In this document: positions 25,571 through 33,898 of the stretch, one piece after another | Numbering within the stretch: the first letter of the stretch is position 1 | Layout of the letters: every line of letters begins with the position of its first letter | Source: Alphaproteobacteria bacterium | GTDB taxonomy: Bacteria > Pseudomonadota > Alphaproteobacteria > Thalassobaculales > Thalassobaculaceae | DNA: 64,000 nucleotides | Assembly (NCBI GenBank): GCA_024742275.1 | Contig: JANSYS010000012.1 | Location: 1-64,000 of the forward strand | Direction: 5' to 3' | The notes under the pieces: generated by a model | What the model was told of the DNA's origin: nothing | What the model saw: only the letters and a program-made list of their open reading frames with translations | Database searches by the model: none | Translations under genes and position numbers: made by a program

Positions 25571-27154
25571 GTGAAACCGTTCTCCGAATTGCTCGACCGT
25601 CTGATCTACACGCCGTCGCGCAATGCCAAGCTGGCCCGTCTGGTCGCCTATTTTCGGAGCGCGCCCGATCCGGATCGGGGATGGGCTCTGGCAGCATTGA
25701 CGGGTGCGCTGACCTTCAAGGGCGTAAAGGCCGGTGCTGTCCGCGAACTTGCCATGCGCCGGGCCGACCCTGTCCTGTTCCAATGGTCCTACGACTATGT
25801 CGGCGACCTCGCCGAGACAACGGCGCTGATCTGGCCGGAGCGAGCCACGAACCGGGATTGGCCGTCCTTGACCGAAGTCGTCGAGCGCCTGCGGACGGCG
25901 AACCGGGCAGAGGCAGCGGACGTCATCGAGGAATGGCTCGATCCGCTGGACGCCACCGGTCGCTGGGCGCTGCTCAAGCTGATCACGGGTGGCCTGCGCG
26001 TCGGTGTCTCGGCCCGCCTCGCGAAGGTCGCGCTGGCCGAGTATGGGGGCGTCGATCCCGCCGAAATCGAGGAACTCTGGCACGGGATCGACCCGCCCTA
26101 CGGGGAACTGTTCGCATGGCTGGACGGGACGGCGGAGCGCCCCGACTTGGAAGACCGCCCGATCTTCCGTCCTCCCATGCTGGCCCACCCTTTGGAGGAA
26201 AACGAGGTTCAGGGCCTGGATCTGAGCGGGTTTCGGGCCGAATGGAAATGGGACGGAATCCGTGTGCAGATCGCGTCGCGCGGTGGCGAGTCGCGGCTCT
26301 ATTCGCGGACCGGCGATGATATCGGCGGCGCGTTCCCCGACGTGCTCGATCATGTCACCTTCGAGGGCGTGCTGGACGGCGAACTCCTGGTGCTCAAGGA
26401 CGGAGAGGTCCGCCCCTTCAACGAACTTCAGCAGCGCCTCAACCGAAAGACCGTGTCCGCGGCGATGTTGAAGAAATACCCCGCCTTCGTGCGGCTCTAC
26501 GACATCCTGTTCGACGGCGGCGACGACCTGCGCCCACTTCCGTTCGACGACAGGCGGCGGCGGTTGGAGAGCTTTCTTCTCCGGGAAGCGCCGCTGCGCA
26601 TGGATCTCTCGGATCTTGTACCGTTCAATGGGCCCGCGGACCTGGACGCCCTCAGGGCCTCGGCCCGCGGCACATCGACCGAAGGGTTGATGCTGAAACG
26701 CGGCGACGCACCCTACATCGCGGGACGGCCGAAGGGGCTCTGGTACAAATGGAAGCGCGGGCCGCTGACCGTGGATACCGTGCTGATGTACGCCCAGCGT
26801 GGTCACGGCAAGCGGTCATCTTACTATTCCGACTATACCTTCGGGGCCTGGCGGGCGAATCCGGATACGGGAAACGTAGAACTGGTGCCGGTCGGAAAAG
26901 CATATTTCGGCTTCACGGACGAGGAGCTCAAGCATCTCGACAAGTGGGTGCGCGACCACACGGTCAAGCGCTACGGCCCGGTACGGGAAGTGAGCCAGGG
27001 GCTGGTGTTGGAGGTGGCGTTCGATAGTGTCCACCGGTCCCCCCGCCACAAGTCCGGGGTGGCCATGCGTTTTCCACGGGTTTCGCGGATCCGCTGGGAC
27101 AAGCCCGCGGCGGATGCGGATCGGTTGGAGACCTTGGAAGGAATGATCGAATAG
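25571..27154 (+). CDS. ATP-dependent DNA ligase (exonuclease-associated type)
   Basis: A 527-residue ligase. An N-terminal helical DNA-binding domain (about 1-190) is followed by the adenylation domain with nucleotidyltransferase motif EWKWDGIRVQ (Lys226 is the AMP acceptor), motif EGVLDGELLVL, and EGLMLKR with WYKWKRG (motifs IV and V). A C-terminal OB domain contains GKAYFGFTDEEL. It seals nicks using ATP, in addition to the housekeeping NAD-dependent ligase. The GTG start is supported by GGGGGGA five bases upstream. It follows the exonuclease gene closely and certainly shares its transcript. Confidence 0.9.
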   Translation: MKPFSELLDRLIYTPSRNAKLARLVAYFRSAPDPDRGWALAALTGALTFKGVKAGAVRELAMRRADPVLFQWSYDYVGDLAETTALIWPERATNRDWPSLTEVVERLRTANRAEAADVIEEWLDPLDATGRWALLKLITGGLRVGVSARLAKVALAEYGGVDPAEIEELWHGIDPPYGELFAWLDGTAERPDLEDRPIFRPPMLAHPLEENEVQGLDLSGFRAEWKWDGIRVQIASRGGESRLYSRTGDDIGGAFPDVLDHVTFEGVLDGELLVLKDGEVRPFNELQQRLNRKTVSAAMLKKYPAFVRLYDILFDGGDDLRPLPFDDRRRRLESFLLREAPLRMDLSDLVPFNGPADLDALRASARGTSTEGLMLKRGDAPYIAGRPKGLWYKWKRGPLTVDTVLMYAQRGHGKRSSYYSDYTFGAWRANPDTGNVELVPVGKAYFGFTDEELKHLDKWVRDHTVKRYGPVREVSQGLVLEVAFDSVHRSPRHKSGVAMRFPRVSRIRWDKPAADADRLETLEGMIE

Positions 27155-27287
27155 ACCGAGCGTTTCCCCGGTCGCCCCGCCGATGTTCTGGAGATGCCCA
27201 GTTTAGACAGGGGCTATCCGATCGATGCACCGAGGTTCGTATCGAGTTGGTTGAGCGGTGAAGTGCGGCAATTGGATCGGGCCGGGT

Positions 27288-28328
27288 CTAGCCCATGTCG
27301 ATCCGTGTCTTCAGCTTCGTCGTGCCGTTCCGGGACTTGACGATGAGTTCCTTCGTTTGGGCGACGCTCAGGTCGACACCCTCCATGACGGCGCCGGTCA
27401 AGTCCGCGCCGCGTAGGTCGGCTTCCGTCATGATCGCCCCCGTCAGGTCGGCACCGTGCAGATCGGCCCCCGCGAGATAAGCGCCGGTCAGGTTGCACTT
27501 TCGCAGATCGGCGCCGGACAGATCGGCACAGGTCAATTCGATGTAGGACAGGTTCTTCCCGCCGAGCTTCACGCCCTTCAGCACCGCCCTCCGTCCCTTG
27601 CGGCCCTCGCTCATGACCCATTCGACATGGTCGCCGAGTTTCTCCTGTAGCGCCTTGTCGAGGTCTTTCTGGCCGAAGAAACCCTTGGCCCCTTCGAGAT
27701 CGGCGCCTTTGAGGTTGGCGCCTTCGAGTCTGGCGTTGCGCAGGTGTGCGCCCTTGAGTTTCGCCCCGCTAAGATCGGCCCCGTTTAGGTTGGCACCGGA
27801 CAGATTCGCGTCCTCAAGGCTTACGTCCTTCAGGATGGCGCCTTCCAGGTTGCACTCGAACAGATTGGCCCGACGCATGTTGGCCCCGGCCAGAACGGCC
27901 TTGCGCAACTCGGCCCTTTCGAGATCGGCGTCGCTCAGATCTGCGGCGGCCTGCTGGTCGGACATGCCGGTGGTGGCGGGTCCGAGGTCGGCGCCCGTGA
28001 GGTCGACCTTCTTCATGTTCGATCCCTTCATGCGCACGCCGCGCAATCCGGCATTGCGAAGGTTCGATCCCTCGAAGGTGCAGACGCTCATGTCGCACAG
28101 CTCGAAATCGGACTCCTGGAAGTTCACGCGCCAGAACGAGCAGTTGATGAAAACGGCTCCGGTAAACGCCGAATTGTGGACATCGATGTCGGTCGCCTGG
28201 ATGCCGGTGAGGGTGGCATCGGTCAGGGAGATCCGCTGGCCCGATTTCGGGTCGGCCAGGTAGGCCTCGTGCTTCTTGACCAGATCCGAGAAGGTCGAGC
28301 GATCGATCCTGAGGTTCTTCGATGCCAT
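27288..28328 (-). CDS. Pentapeptide-repeat protein (paralogue 2)
   Basis: A 346-residue protein with pentapeptide repeats at about 80-215 and 250-325, interrupted by a linker (216-250) containing HVEWVMSEGRKGRRAVL (234-250), identical to paralogue 1. Both share a short N-terminal KHExxLA(D/N)P(K/R)xG segment and a C-terminal (S/R)xGTTKL tail. They therefore descend from one duplication or are kept by the same selection. Expected fold: two beta-helix rods joined by a helical hinge. No signal peptide. It converges on the DNA ligase gene with 133 bases between stops; nothing was found in that gap. Confidence 0.88.
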   Translation of the reverse strand: MASKNLRIDRSTFSDLVKKHEAYLADPKSGQRISLTDATLTGIQATDIDVHNSAFTGAVFINCSFWRVNFQESDFELCDMSVCTFEGSNLRNAGLRGVRMKGSNMKKVDLTGADLGPATTGMSDQQAAADLSDADLERAELRKAVLAGANMRRANLFECNLEGAILKDVSLEDANLSGANLNGADLSGAKLKGAHLRNARLEGANLKGADLEGAKGFFGQKDLDKALQEKLGDHVEWVMSEGRKGRRAVLKGVKLGGKNLSYIELTCADLSGADLRKCNLTGAYLAGADLHGADLTGAIMTEADLRGADLTGAVMEGVDLSVAQTKELIVKSRNGTTKLKTRIDMG

Positions 28329-28378
28329 CGCCTGCGGGCTATCCTATTCAAACGGTTGCCGTTCTACGGTCCACCGAG

Positions 28379-29254
28379 TCAGGCCGGCTTGACGGATTCC
28401 CGCCTGAGCGGCTGAGAGAGACACCTCGGCCCGCCGCCGGCGAGCGTGAACATCGTCAGGGGTGGATCGTATACTTTTATGCCGAGACTACGCAATTGCG
28501 CGTTGGCCTGAACGGCTTCTGCTGAAGAAATCACGCGGTCATCTCCAAGGGAAAGGCAGTTTCCGGCAAGGCGCATCGCCTCTACATACGTGGTCGGGAC
28601 TGCTTGGATGCCCAGTTCCTTCAGCCAATTCACGATTTCCGGTTCGACGACATCCGTGCAAACCAATGCGAGTTTTTCGGTAACCATCGAAATGAGCAGA
28701 TCGAGGTGCAGGAAGTGCTCGGCGATCGGGATGATCCGACACTCCCAACCCTCCGCCTCGAACCAGACTTTTGCTTGCTCGGCGGCTTCCGGCGTCGTCC
28801 GGTTTCCGGAAACGCCGATCGCGGCGACGCCCGGACGGAGCAGGTGTACGTCGCCGCCTTCCAGCGAGCCTGCCGTCACCCAGTTCCAGATCGGAATCCC
28901 GATCTTCTGGTGAAAGCGTACCGTCGGTGCCACTTCGCCCCGGCGCTGCTCGCGCTGCATTTGTCCTATCAGAACGCCCCAGGGAGTCACGATCGCCGGA
29001 TCCCGCGTGTAGACGTGGTAGCGCAGGGCCGGATCGGCATCGACCATGTGGACTCTGACGCCGGCATCTTCGAACGCTGCAACGAAGGCGGCGTGCTGGT
29101 CGGCCGCCAGCTCGGCATCGAAGGTGACGCCCTTGCGCAGGGTTTCCTTGGCCACCGCGTTGGCGCCGAACCAGCCGAAGTGTTCCGGCGAGCGAAGCGC
29201 AACGTCGCGCAGCACTCCGTAGTCGCTGTCGCAGCCCCAGGGCGTATTGTCCAT
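28379..29254 (-). CDS. DDAH/amidinotransferase superfamily enzyme
   Basis: A 291-residue enzyme of the guanidino-group-modifying superfamily. Catalytic residues can be assigned as Glu132 and Asp135 (GSLEGGDVHLL), His183 (HFLHLDLLI) and Cys278 (GGGPRCLSQPL). This matches dimethylarginine dimethylaminohydrolase-like hydrolases more than glycine amidinotransferases. It would convert an arginine derivative to citrulline plus an amine, or a related guanidino compound. It lies 16 bases after the stop of the acyl-CoA ligase gene on the same strand, so the two may be co-transcribed. Confidence 0.87.
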   Translation of the reverse strand: MDNTPWGCDSDYGVLRDVALRSPEHFGWFGANAVAKETLRKGVTFDAELAADQHAAFVAAFEDAGVRVHMVDADPALRYHVYTRDPAIVTPWGVLIGQMQREQRRGEVAPTVRFHQKIGIPIWNWVTAGSLEGGDVHLLRPGVAAIGVSGNRTTPEAAEQAKVWFEAEGWECRIIPIAEHFLHLDLLISMVTEKLALVCTDVVEPEIVNWLKELGIQAVPTTYVEAMRLAGNCLSLGDDRVISSAEAVQANAQLRSLGIKVYDPPLTMFTLAGGGPRCLSQPLRRESVKPA

Positions 29255-29270
29255 TCGGATATCCGTTCGG

Positions 29271-30803
29271 TTAATCGGCCGCGGGCACGGCCAGTTTGCG
29301 AAGCTCAGTCTTCAGGATCTTGCCGTAGTTGTTTTTCGGCAGATCGTCCACCAGGAGATACGCCTTGGGTCGCTTGAACCGGGCGATGTTGTCGAGACAC
29401 AGGGAGTCCAACTCCTCCGGTCCCACGGCCTGTCCCGGATGCGGCCTGACGAAAGCGACGACCTCCTCGCCCCAGTCCGCATGGGGACGCCCGATGACCG
29501 CCGCCTCCAACACAGCCGGGTGTCGCAGCAGGACCTCCTCGACCTCGCGGGGGTATATGTTGGTGCCGCCGGAGATGATGACGTCCTTGGAGCGGTCCTT
29601 GAGAGTGAGAAAACCCTCCGTATCGAAGGCGCCGACATCGCCGGTCCAAAGCCAGCCGTCGCGCAGGGACGAGTTGGTGGCGTCGGCGTTGTTCCAGTAG
29701 CCCTCCATGACCACGTCGCCCCGACAGATGACCTCGCCGGGCACTCCCACCGGAACCTGATTTCCCTGGTCGTCGACCACCCGCACCTCGACATCGGTGC
29801 GTGGGAACCCGGTCGAGCCGATCCGGGCTTCGTAACGGGGGTGATCGGTGGCGGTGAAGACATGCTTCGGCAGGCCGGTGATGGTCATCGGCGCCTCGCC
29901 CTGGCCGTAGATTTGGACAAGCTTCGGACCCAGCAGCGCCAACGCCCGTTTCACGTCCTCGAGATACATCGGCGCACCGCCATAGACGATGGTCTTCAGG
30001 TTGCTCAGGTCAGCCTTGTCGATGTTGGGCGCAGTGATCAGGCGGGTGACCATGGTCGGAGCGAAGAAGAAGGTCGCCCCCGGCCAGCGCTCGATCAATT
30101 CCAGGGTTTCGGCGACATCGAAGCCGCCCGAGCGTGGCACAACGGTGTTGGCGGCTTTGGCAACGTGCGGAAGGCCGTACAGGCCGGATCCGTGGCTCAT
30201 CGGAGCGGCGTGGATCATGCTGTCGCCGGGCAGAATGGTGTCCACGTCGCCAAAATAGTTCATCACCATCGAATTCAGGTTTCGGTGACTGAGCATTGCG
30301 CCCTTCGGCCGGCCGGTTGTGCCCGATGTGTAGAACAGCCAGGCGAGATCTGTGGCGCGTGTCTCCACGATCGGAATCGGCTTGCCGTCGCCGAGGGCAG
30401 CGTATTCCAGCCCGTCGGTGGCGATGAGGTGTTCGAGTGCTGGAACGTCGTCGTCGATGGTTGCCAAATCTGCAGCCAAGTCCGGGGTGGCGAGGCAGGC
30501 CCGGCTGCCGGAATTCTGGAGAATGAAGGCGTGTTCCTTCGGATGCAGCTTGGCGTTCACCGGGACCGCCGCCAAGCCGGCGTGCCAGACGGCGTAGAGC
30601 GTTTCCCAGAACGCCGGACAGTTTTTCATGACCAGGGCGACCCGGTCTCCGTCCTGTAGACCAAGCGCGCGCAGCCCGCCTGCCAGCCGGGCAACCCGTT
30701 CGGCAAACCCGGCATAGTCGAACAGACTGTCGGTGCCGAGCGAAAGGGCGGGGCGGTTGGCGAAGCTTCGCGCCACCTGCGCCAGCACGGTTGCCTGGTT
30801 CAT
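29271..30803 (-). CDS. AMP-forming acyl-CoA synthetase
   Basis: A 510-residue ANL-superfamily enzyme. The AMP-binding P-loop FYTSGTTGRPKGAMLSHRN, the motif VQIYGQGEAPM, the hinge region LKDRSKDVIISGGTNIYP and the C-terminal PKNNYGKILKTEL with the catalytic lysine are all present. It activates a carboxylic acid to acyl-CoA. The start is decided by AGGAGGTGG just upstream of the ATG; the longer frame upstream is antisense to the next gene. The substrate is not evident; medium-chain or aryl acids are possible. The DDAH-like gene follows on the same strand. Confidence 0.88.
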   Translation of the reverse strand: MNQATVLAQVARSFANRPALSLGTDSLFDYAGFAERVARLAGGLRALGLQDGDRVALVMKNCPAFWETLYAVWHAGLAAVPVNAKLHPKEHAFILQNSGSRACLATPDLAADLATIDDDVPALEHLIATDGLEYAALGDGKPIPIVETRATDLAWLFYTSGTTGRPKGAMLSHRNLNSMVMNYFGDVDTILPGDSMIHAAPMSHGSGLYGLPHVAKAANTVVPRSGGFDVAETLELIERWPGATFFFAPTMVTRLITAPNIDKADLSNLKTIVYGGAPMYLEDVKRALALLGPKLVQIYGQGEAPMTITGLPKHVFTATDHPRYEARIGSTGFPRTDVEVRVVDDQGNQVPVGVPGEVICRGDVVMEGYWNNADATNSSLRDGWLWTGDVGAFDTEGFLTLKDRSKDVIISGGTNIYPREVEEVLLRHPAVLEAAVIGRPHADWGEEVVAFVRPHPGQAVGPEELDSLCLDNIARFKRPKAYLLVDDLPKNNYGKILKTELRKLAVPAAD

Positions 30804-30956
30804 CACTCCACCTCCTGACCCGCCCGTTTCGAACGTGTCCTTTCGCCGATATCTCCGATCGGTCGGGGACGGTAGCAGCGGGAATCCAGCGGGGGTAGAG
30901 GCCGCGCGTCGCCCGGGCCTATTCTGGGCGGAAAAGATCGCGAGGGAGGAAGACCG

Positions 30957-32084
30957 ATGGCAATCACGAAGTCGTCCGATACCACAATGCCGGGCGCGGA
31001 ACGGCGGATTGCCGATATCCGCGTTCTCAAGCTCCGTGCGCCCTGGGTCGACGCGCCGCGTTGGTCGCCAAACTACGACCGGCCGCGCGAGTTGATCGTG
31101 GTCGAGGTGGAGACCGCCGGTGGTGTCGTCGGCATGGGCTACCTGCAGATCTTGAGCGGCGGGATCGATACCATCGCCACCTGCATCGAGGAACTGATCC
31201 GGCCGCATGCGCTGGGCCGAGACGTCACCGAAGTCGAGGCGCTATGGGAAGAACTCTGGCGGGCCAACTACTGGATCGGCCGGATGGGAGTGACGGTGCT
31301 CGCCCAGTCCGCGCTCGACATCGCGCTGTGGGACGCTGTTGCGAAGGGGGCGGGGCTTCCGCTTTTCCGACTTTGGGGCGGCGCGTCCCGGCAGATCGCC
31401 GCCTACGGTTCGGGTTGCTGGCGCGGCCTCGGCGGAGACGGCATGGTCGAGAAGGCGAAGCGGTATGTGGCGCGGGGCTTCGGGGCGATCAAGATGCAGG
31501 CGGGCCATCTCTATGACGATCGCACCGACATCGCGCATGTGGCGGCCATGCGTGCGGCGTTGGGCGAGACTGTTGAGATCTGCGTTGACGTGAATATGGG
31601 GTGGAGCGCCGATCAGGCGATCGCCGTCGGTCGCAAGTTCCAGGACCATGGAGTGTATTGGCTGGAGGAACCTGTCGACTGCGAGGATATGGGCGGTTAC
31701 TTCCGCATCGCGGACGCGCTCGACCTGCGAGTCGTCGGCGGCGAGACCCATTTCACCCGATACGACCTGCGCCCGTTCTTCGCCCATCCGAAGGTACCGA
31801 TCCTGCAACCGGACGTTATGCGGGGCGGGTTCACCGAACTCCGCCGGATCGCCGCGATGGCGGAAAGCGCCGGTATGCGAGTGGCGCCGCATCTTTTTCC
31901 GGAACTCATGGTCCAACTGATGGCATCGATCCCGAATCCGCATTGGATCGAGTATGTGGACTGGATGGAAGATGCCTGGCTTGAGCCGATCCTTCCGGAC
32001 TGCGGGACGTACGTCCCTCCGGAGCGCCCGGGCCATGGCCTCGTCTTCAGGCCGGAGTTCCTGGCGGAGTACCGGATCCCATAG
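30957..32084 (+). CDS. Mandelate racemase/muconate lactonizing enzyme family (enolase superfamily)
   Basis: A 375-residue enolase-superfamily protein. Metal ligands are Asp211 (EICVDVN), Glu237 (YWLEEPV) and Glu263 (VVGGETH). Base candidates are Lys179 in AIKMQAG and the His312/Asp286 dyad (APHLFPEL, QPDVMRGG). In the usual K-x-K motif the second lysine is glutamine here (KMQ). That favours a mandelate-racemase-like dehydratase or racemase using the His-Asp dyad. A GGGAGGAAG sequence supports the start. It is divergent from the acyl-CoA ligase gene; the 150 bases between them should hold both promoters. Confidence 0.85.
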   Translation: MAITKSSDTTMPGAERRIADIRVLKLRAPWVDAPRWSPNYDRPRELIVVEVETAGGVVGMGYLQILSGGIDTIATCIEELIRPHALGRDVTEVEALWEELWRANYWIGRMGVTVLAQSALDIALWDAVAKGAGLPLFRLWGGASRQIAAYGSGCWRGLGGDGMVEKAKRYVARGFGAIKMQAGHLYDDRTDIAHVAAMRAALGETVEICVDVNMGWSADQAIAVGRKFQDHGVYWLEEPVDCEDMGGYFRIADALDLRVVGGETHFTRYDLRPFFAHPKVPILQPDVMRGGFTELRRIAAMAESAGMRVAPHLFPELMVQLMASIPNPHWIEYVDWMEDAWLEPILPDCGTYVPPERPGHGLVFRPEFLAEYRIP

Positions 32085-32186
32085 GCGCTTGGCCTTGGTC
32101 GCTCCATCCAAAGCAGCGGCGGTGCTTTGACGTCCCTCATCGCGATGGTAGCGTCGCCGGGATGTCAGTGGATGGAAGGGCCGGAC

Positions 32187-33878
32187 GTGAGCTTCGGAGA
32201 GGGCGATCAGCGCGGCAGAAGGCCGTGGAGGGAGTCGCCGGCCTGGCGAATTTACGCTCCGGTCGGTGCCCTTGTTCTTTTCACCTTGGGTCTCGCCGCC
32301 GGGTCTCTCTGGTATGCGGTGGTGGAAATCGACCGGTCTGCGGCCAGGTCGTCCAGTCGGCTCGCAATCACCGCTGTCGAGGACTTGACCCAGGACATGG
32401 CGTTGCTGGCCAAGGACTACGCCTACTGGGACACGATGAGCGAACGGGTTCTCGACGACCGAGACCGCGACTGGGCGAACAGAAATCTCGGCATTTATCT
32501 TGCGGCGAACTACGGAACGGCGGCCACCATCGTCATAGATAGCGACGATAACCCCGTCTTTGATTGGAATGATCTGGATGGTCCGGCTCTATCCGAAGGC
32601 ACGGCGGACAAGGTGGTGGCCGACCTGTCCCACGTCATCGGGCTGACGCGCGCTTCGCCCATGGGTGACCCGGTCGGTCTGCCTTGCCTCGTTCGAACGG
32701 ATCGCGGTCTTGCGGTGGTTGGCGTCGCGGCGGTGACATCCGAAGACCCGACGCCCGAAGAAATGGTTCCGCGTGTGCGCCCCGTGCTGATCGTTCTGAG
32801 GCTTATCGATGACGAGTGGCTCGCGCGGACCGCGGACCGGTTCGGCCTCTCCGACCTCCGTGTCGTGTATGACGTCGGGGCGGTCTCGGACCATGCGGTG
32901 ACACTCTATCGCTCCGACGGGTCTGTCATAGCGGCACTGGACTGGAAGGCGCCCATGGCTGGACTGGCTGCCCTTCGCAAGCTGGCGATCCCTGCGGTCA
33001 TCCTGTTGGTCCTGGCTCTGGGCGCCGGTGGCGTGGTGATCAGCCGGGCTATTCAAGCCCAGGAAACTTTGCTTTCCCGGGCAAAAGACCTCGCGGACGC
33101 CAATTCCGATCTCGTCCACCGCGACCAGCAGGTTCGTTCCGCCTTGCAGCGGGCGGAGCATGCGACGCGGGCCAAGAGCGCATTTCTCGCCCGCATCAGC
33201 CACGAGATCCGGACGCCGCTGACCGCAATCATCGGCTTCTCTCAGATTCTCAAGCTCCAGCACCGACCCAACCGGGAAAAGACCCGCGAACAGGAATACG
33301 CGGGGATCATCCATGAGAGCAGCCAACACCTTCTGGCGCTGGTCAACGACCTGTTGGATTTGTCGAAGATCGAGAGCGGTGGGTTCCAGATCAACGAAAG
33401 CTGGGTCGACGTGGGCCGCGAAATCTCCTCGATCAAGGCGGTGCTGGCAGTGGAGGCGGAGCGCAAGGGCGTGGCGCTTGGCATCGACGTTCCTGATGAA
33501 GTACCGGCTCTCTACGCCGATCCGAAGGCGATCCGGCAGATCCTGACCAACCTGGTATCGAATGCGCTGAAGTTTACGCCGTCGGGCGGACGAACAACGG
33601 TGCGCCTGTCGCCTGGGGAGGACGGCGCTCTGGTGCTCGCGGTGGCGGACACGGGTGCGGGTATTTCGGCGGAGGACAAGGAGACCATTTGGGAGCCGTT
33701 CACCCGATCGCAGAACCCGGCACTCGCCCAGGCGGAAGGGACAGGCCTGGGATTGTACTTGGTGAAGATGCTGGCCGAATTGCACGGGGCCGAGGTCGGC
33801 CTGGAAAGCACGCTGGGAGAGGGGACCATCGTCAGCGTCGTTTTCGGAGCCGAGCGGATCCGTCCCGTTACCGCCTGA
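32187..33878 (+). CDS. Membrane sensor histidine kinase with CHASE4-like domain
   Basis: A 563-residue kinase. Helix 1 (about 22-45) is followed by a periplasmic domain starting LTQDMALLAKDYAYWDTM, a CHASE4 hallmark. Helix 2 lies near residues 260-285. The cytoplasmic part has HisKA with SHEIRTPLTAIIGFSQ (His339) and HATPase_c with the N box, DTGAGIS and GTGLGLYLVKML. No receiver domain or response regulator gene is adjacent, so it is an orphan kinase. The GTG start with GAAGGG upstream is preferred; ATG five codons earlier is also possible. Confidence 0.87.
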   Translation: MSFGEGDQRGRRPWRESPAWRIYAPVGALVLFTLGLAAGSLWYAVVEIDRSAARSSSRLAITAVEDLTQDMALLAKDYAYWDTMSERVLDDRDRDWANRNLGIYLAANYGTAATIVIDSDDNPVFDWNDLDGPALSEGTADKVVADLSHVIGLTRASPMGDPVGLPCLVRTDRGLAVVGVAAVTSEDPTPEEMVPRVRPVLIVLRLIDDEWLARTADRFGLSDLRVVYDVGAVSDHAVTLYRSDGSVIAALDWKAPMAGLAALRKLAIPAVILLVLALGAGGVVISRAIQAQETLLSRAKDLADANSDLVHRDQQVRSALQRAEHATRAKSAFLARISHEIRTPLTAIIGFSQILKLQHRPNREKTREQEYAGIIHESSQHLLALVNDLLDLSKIESGGFQINESWVDVGREISSIKAVLAVEAERKGVALGIDVPDEVPALYADPKAIRQILTNLVSNALKFTPSGGRTTVRLSPGEDGALVLAVADTGAGISAEDKETIWEPFTRSQNPALAQAEGTGLGLYLVKMLAELHGAEVGLESTLGEGTIVSVVFGAERIRPVTA

Positions 33879-33898
33879 CCGACCGGATTGGCTCTCTC

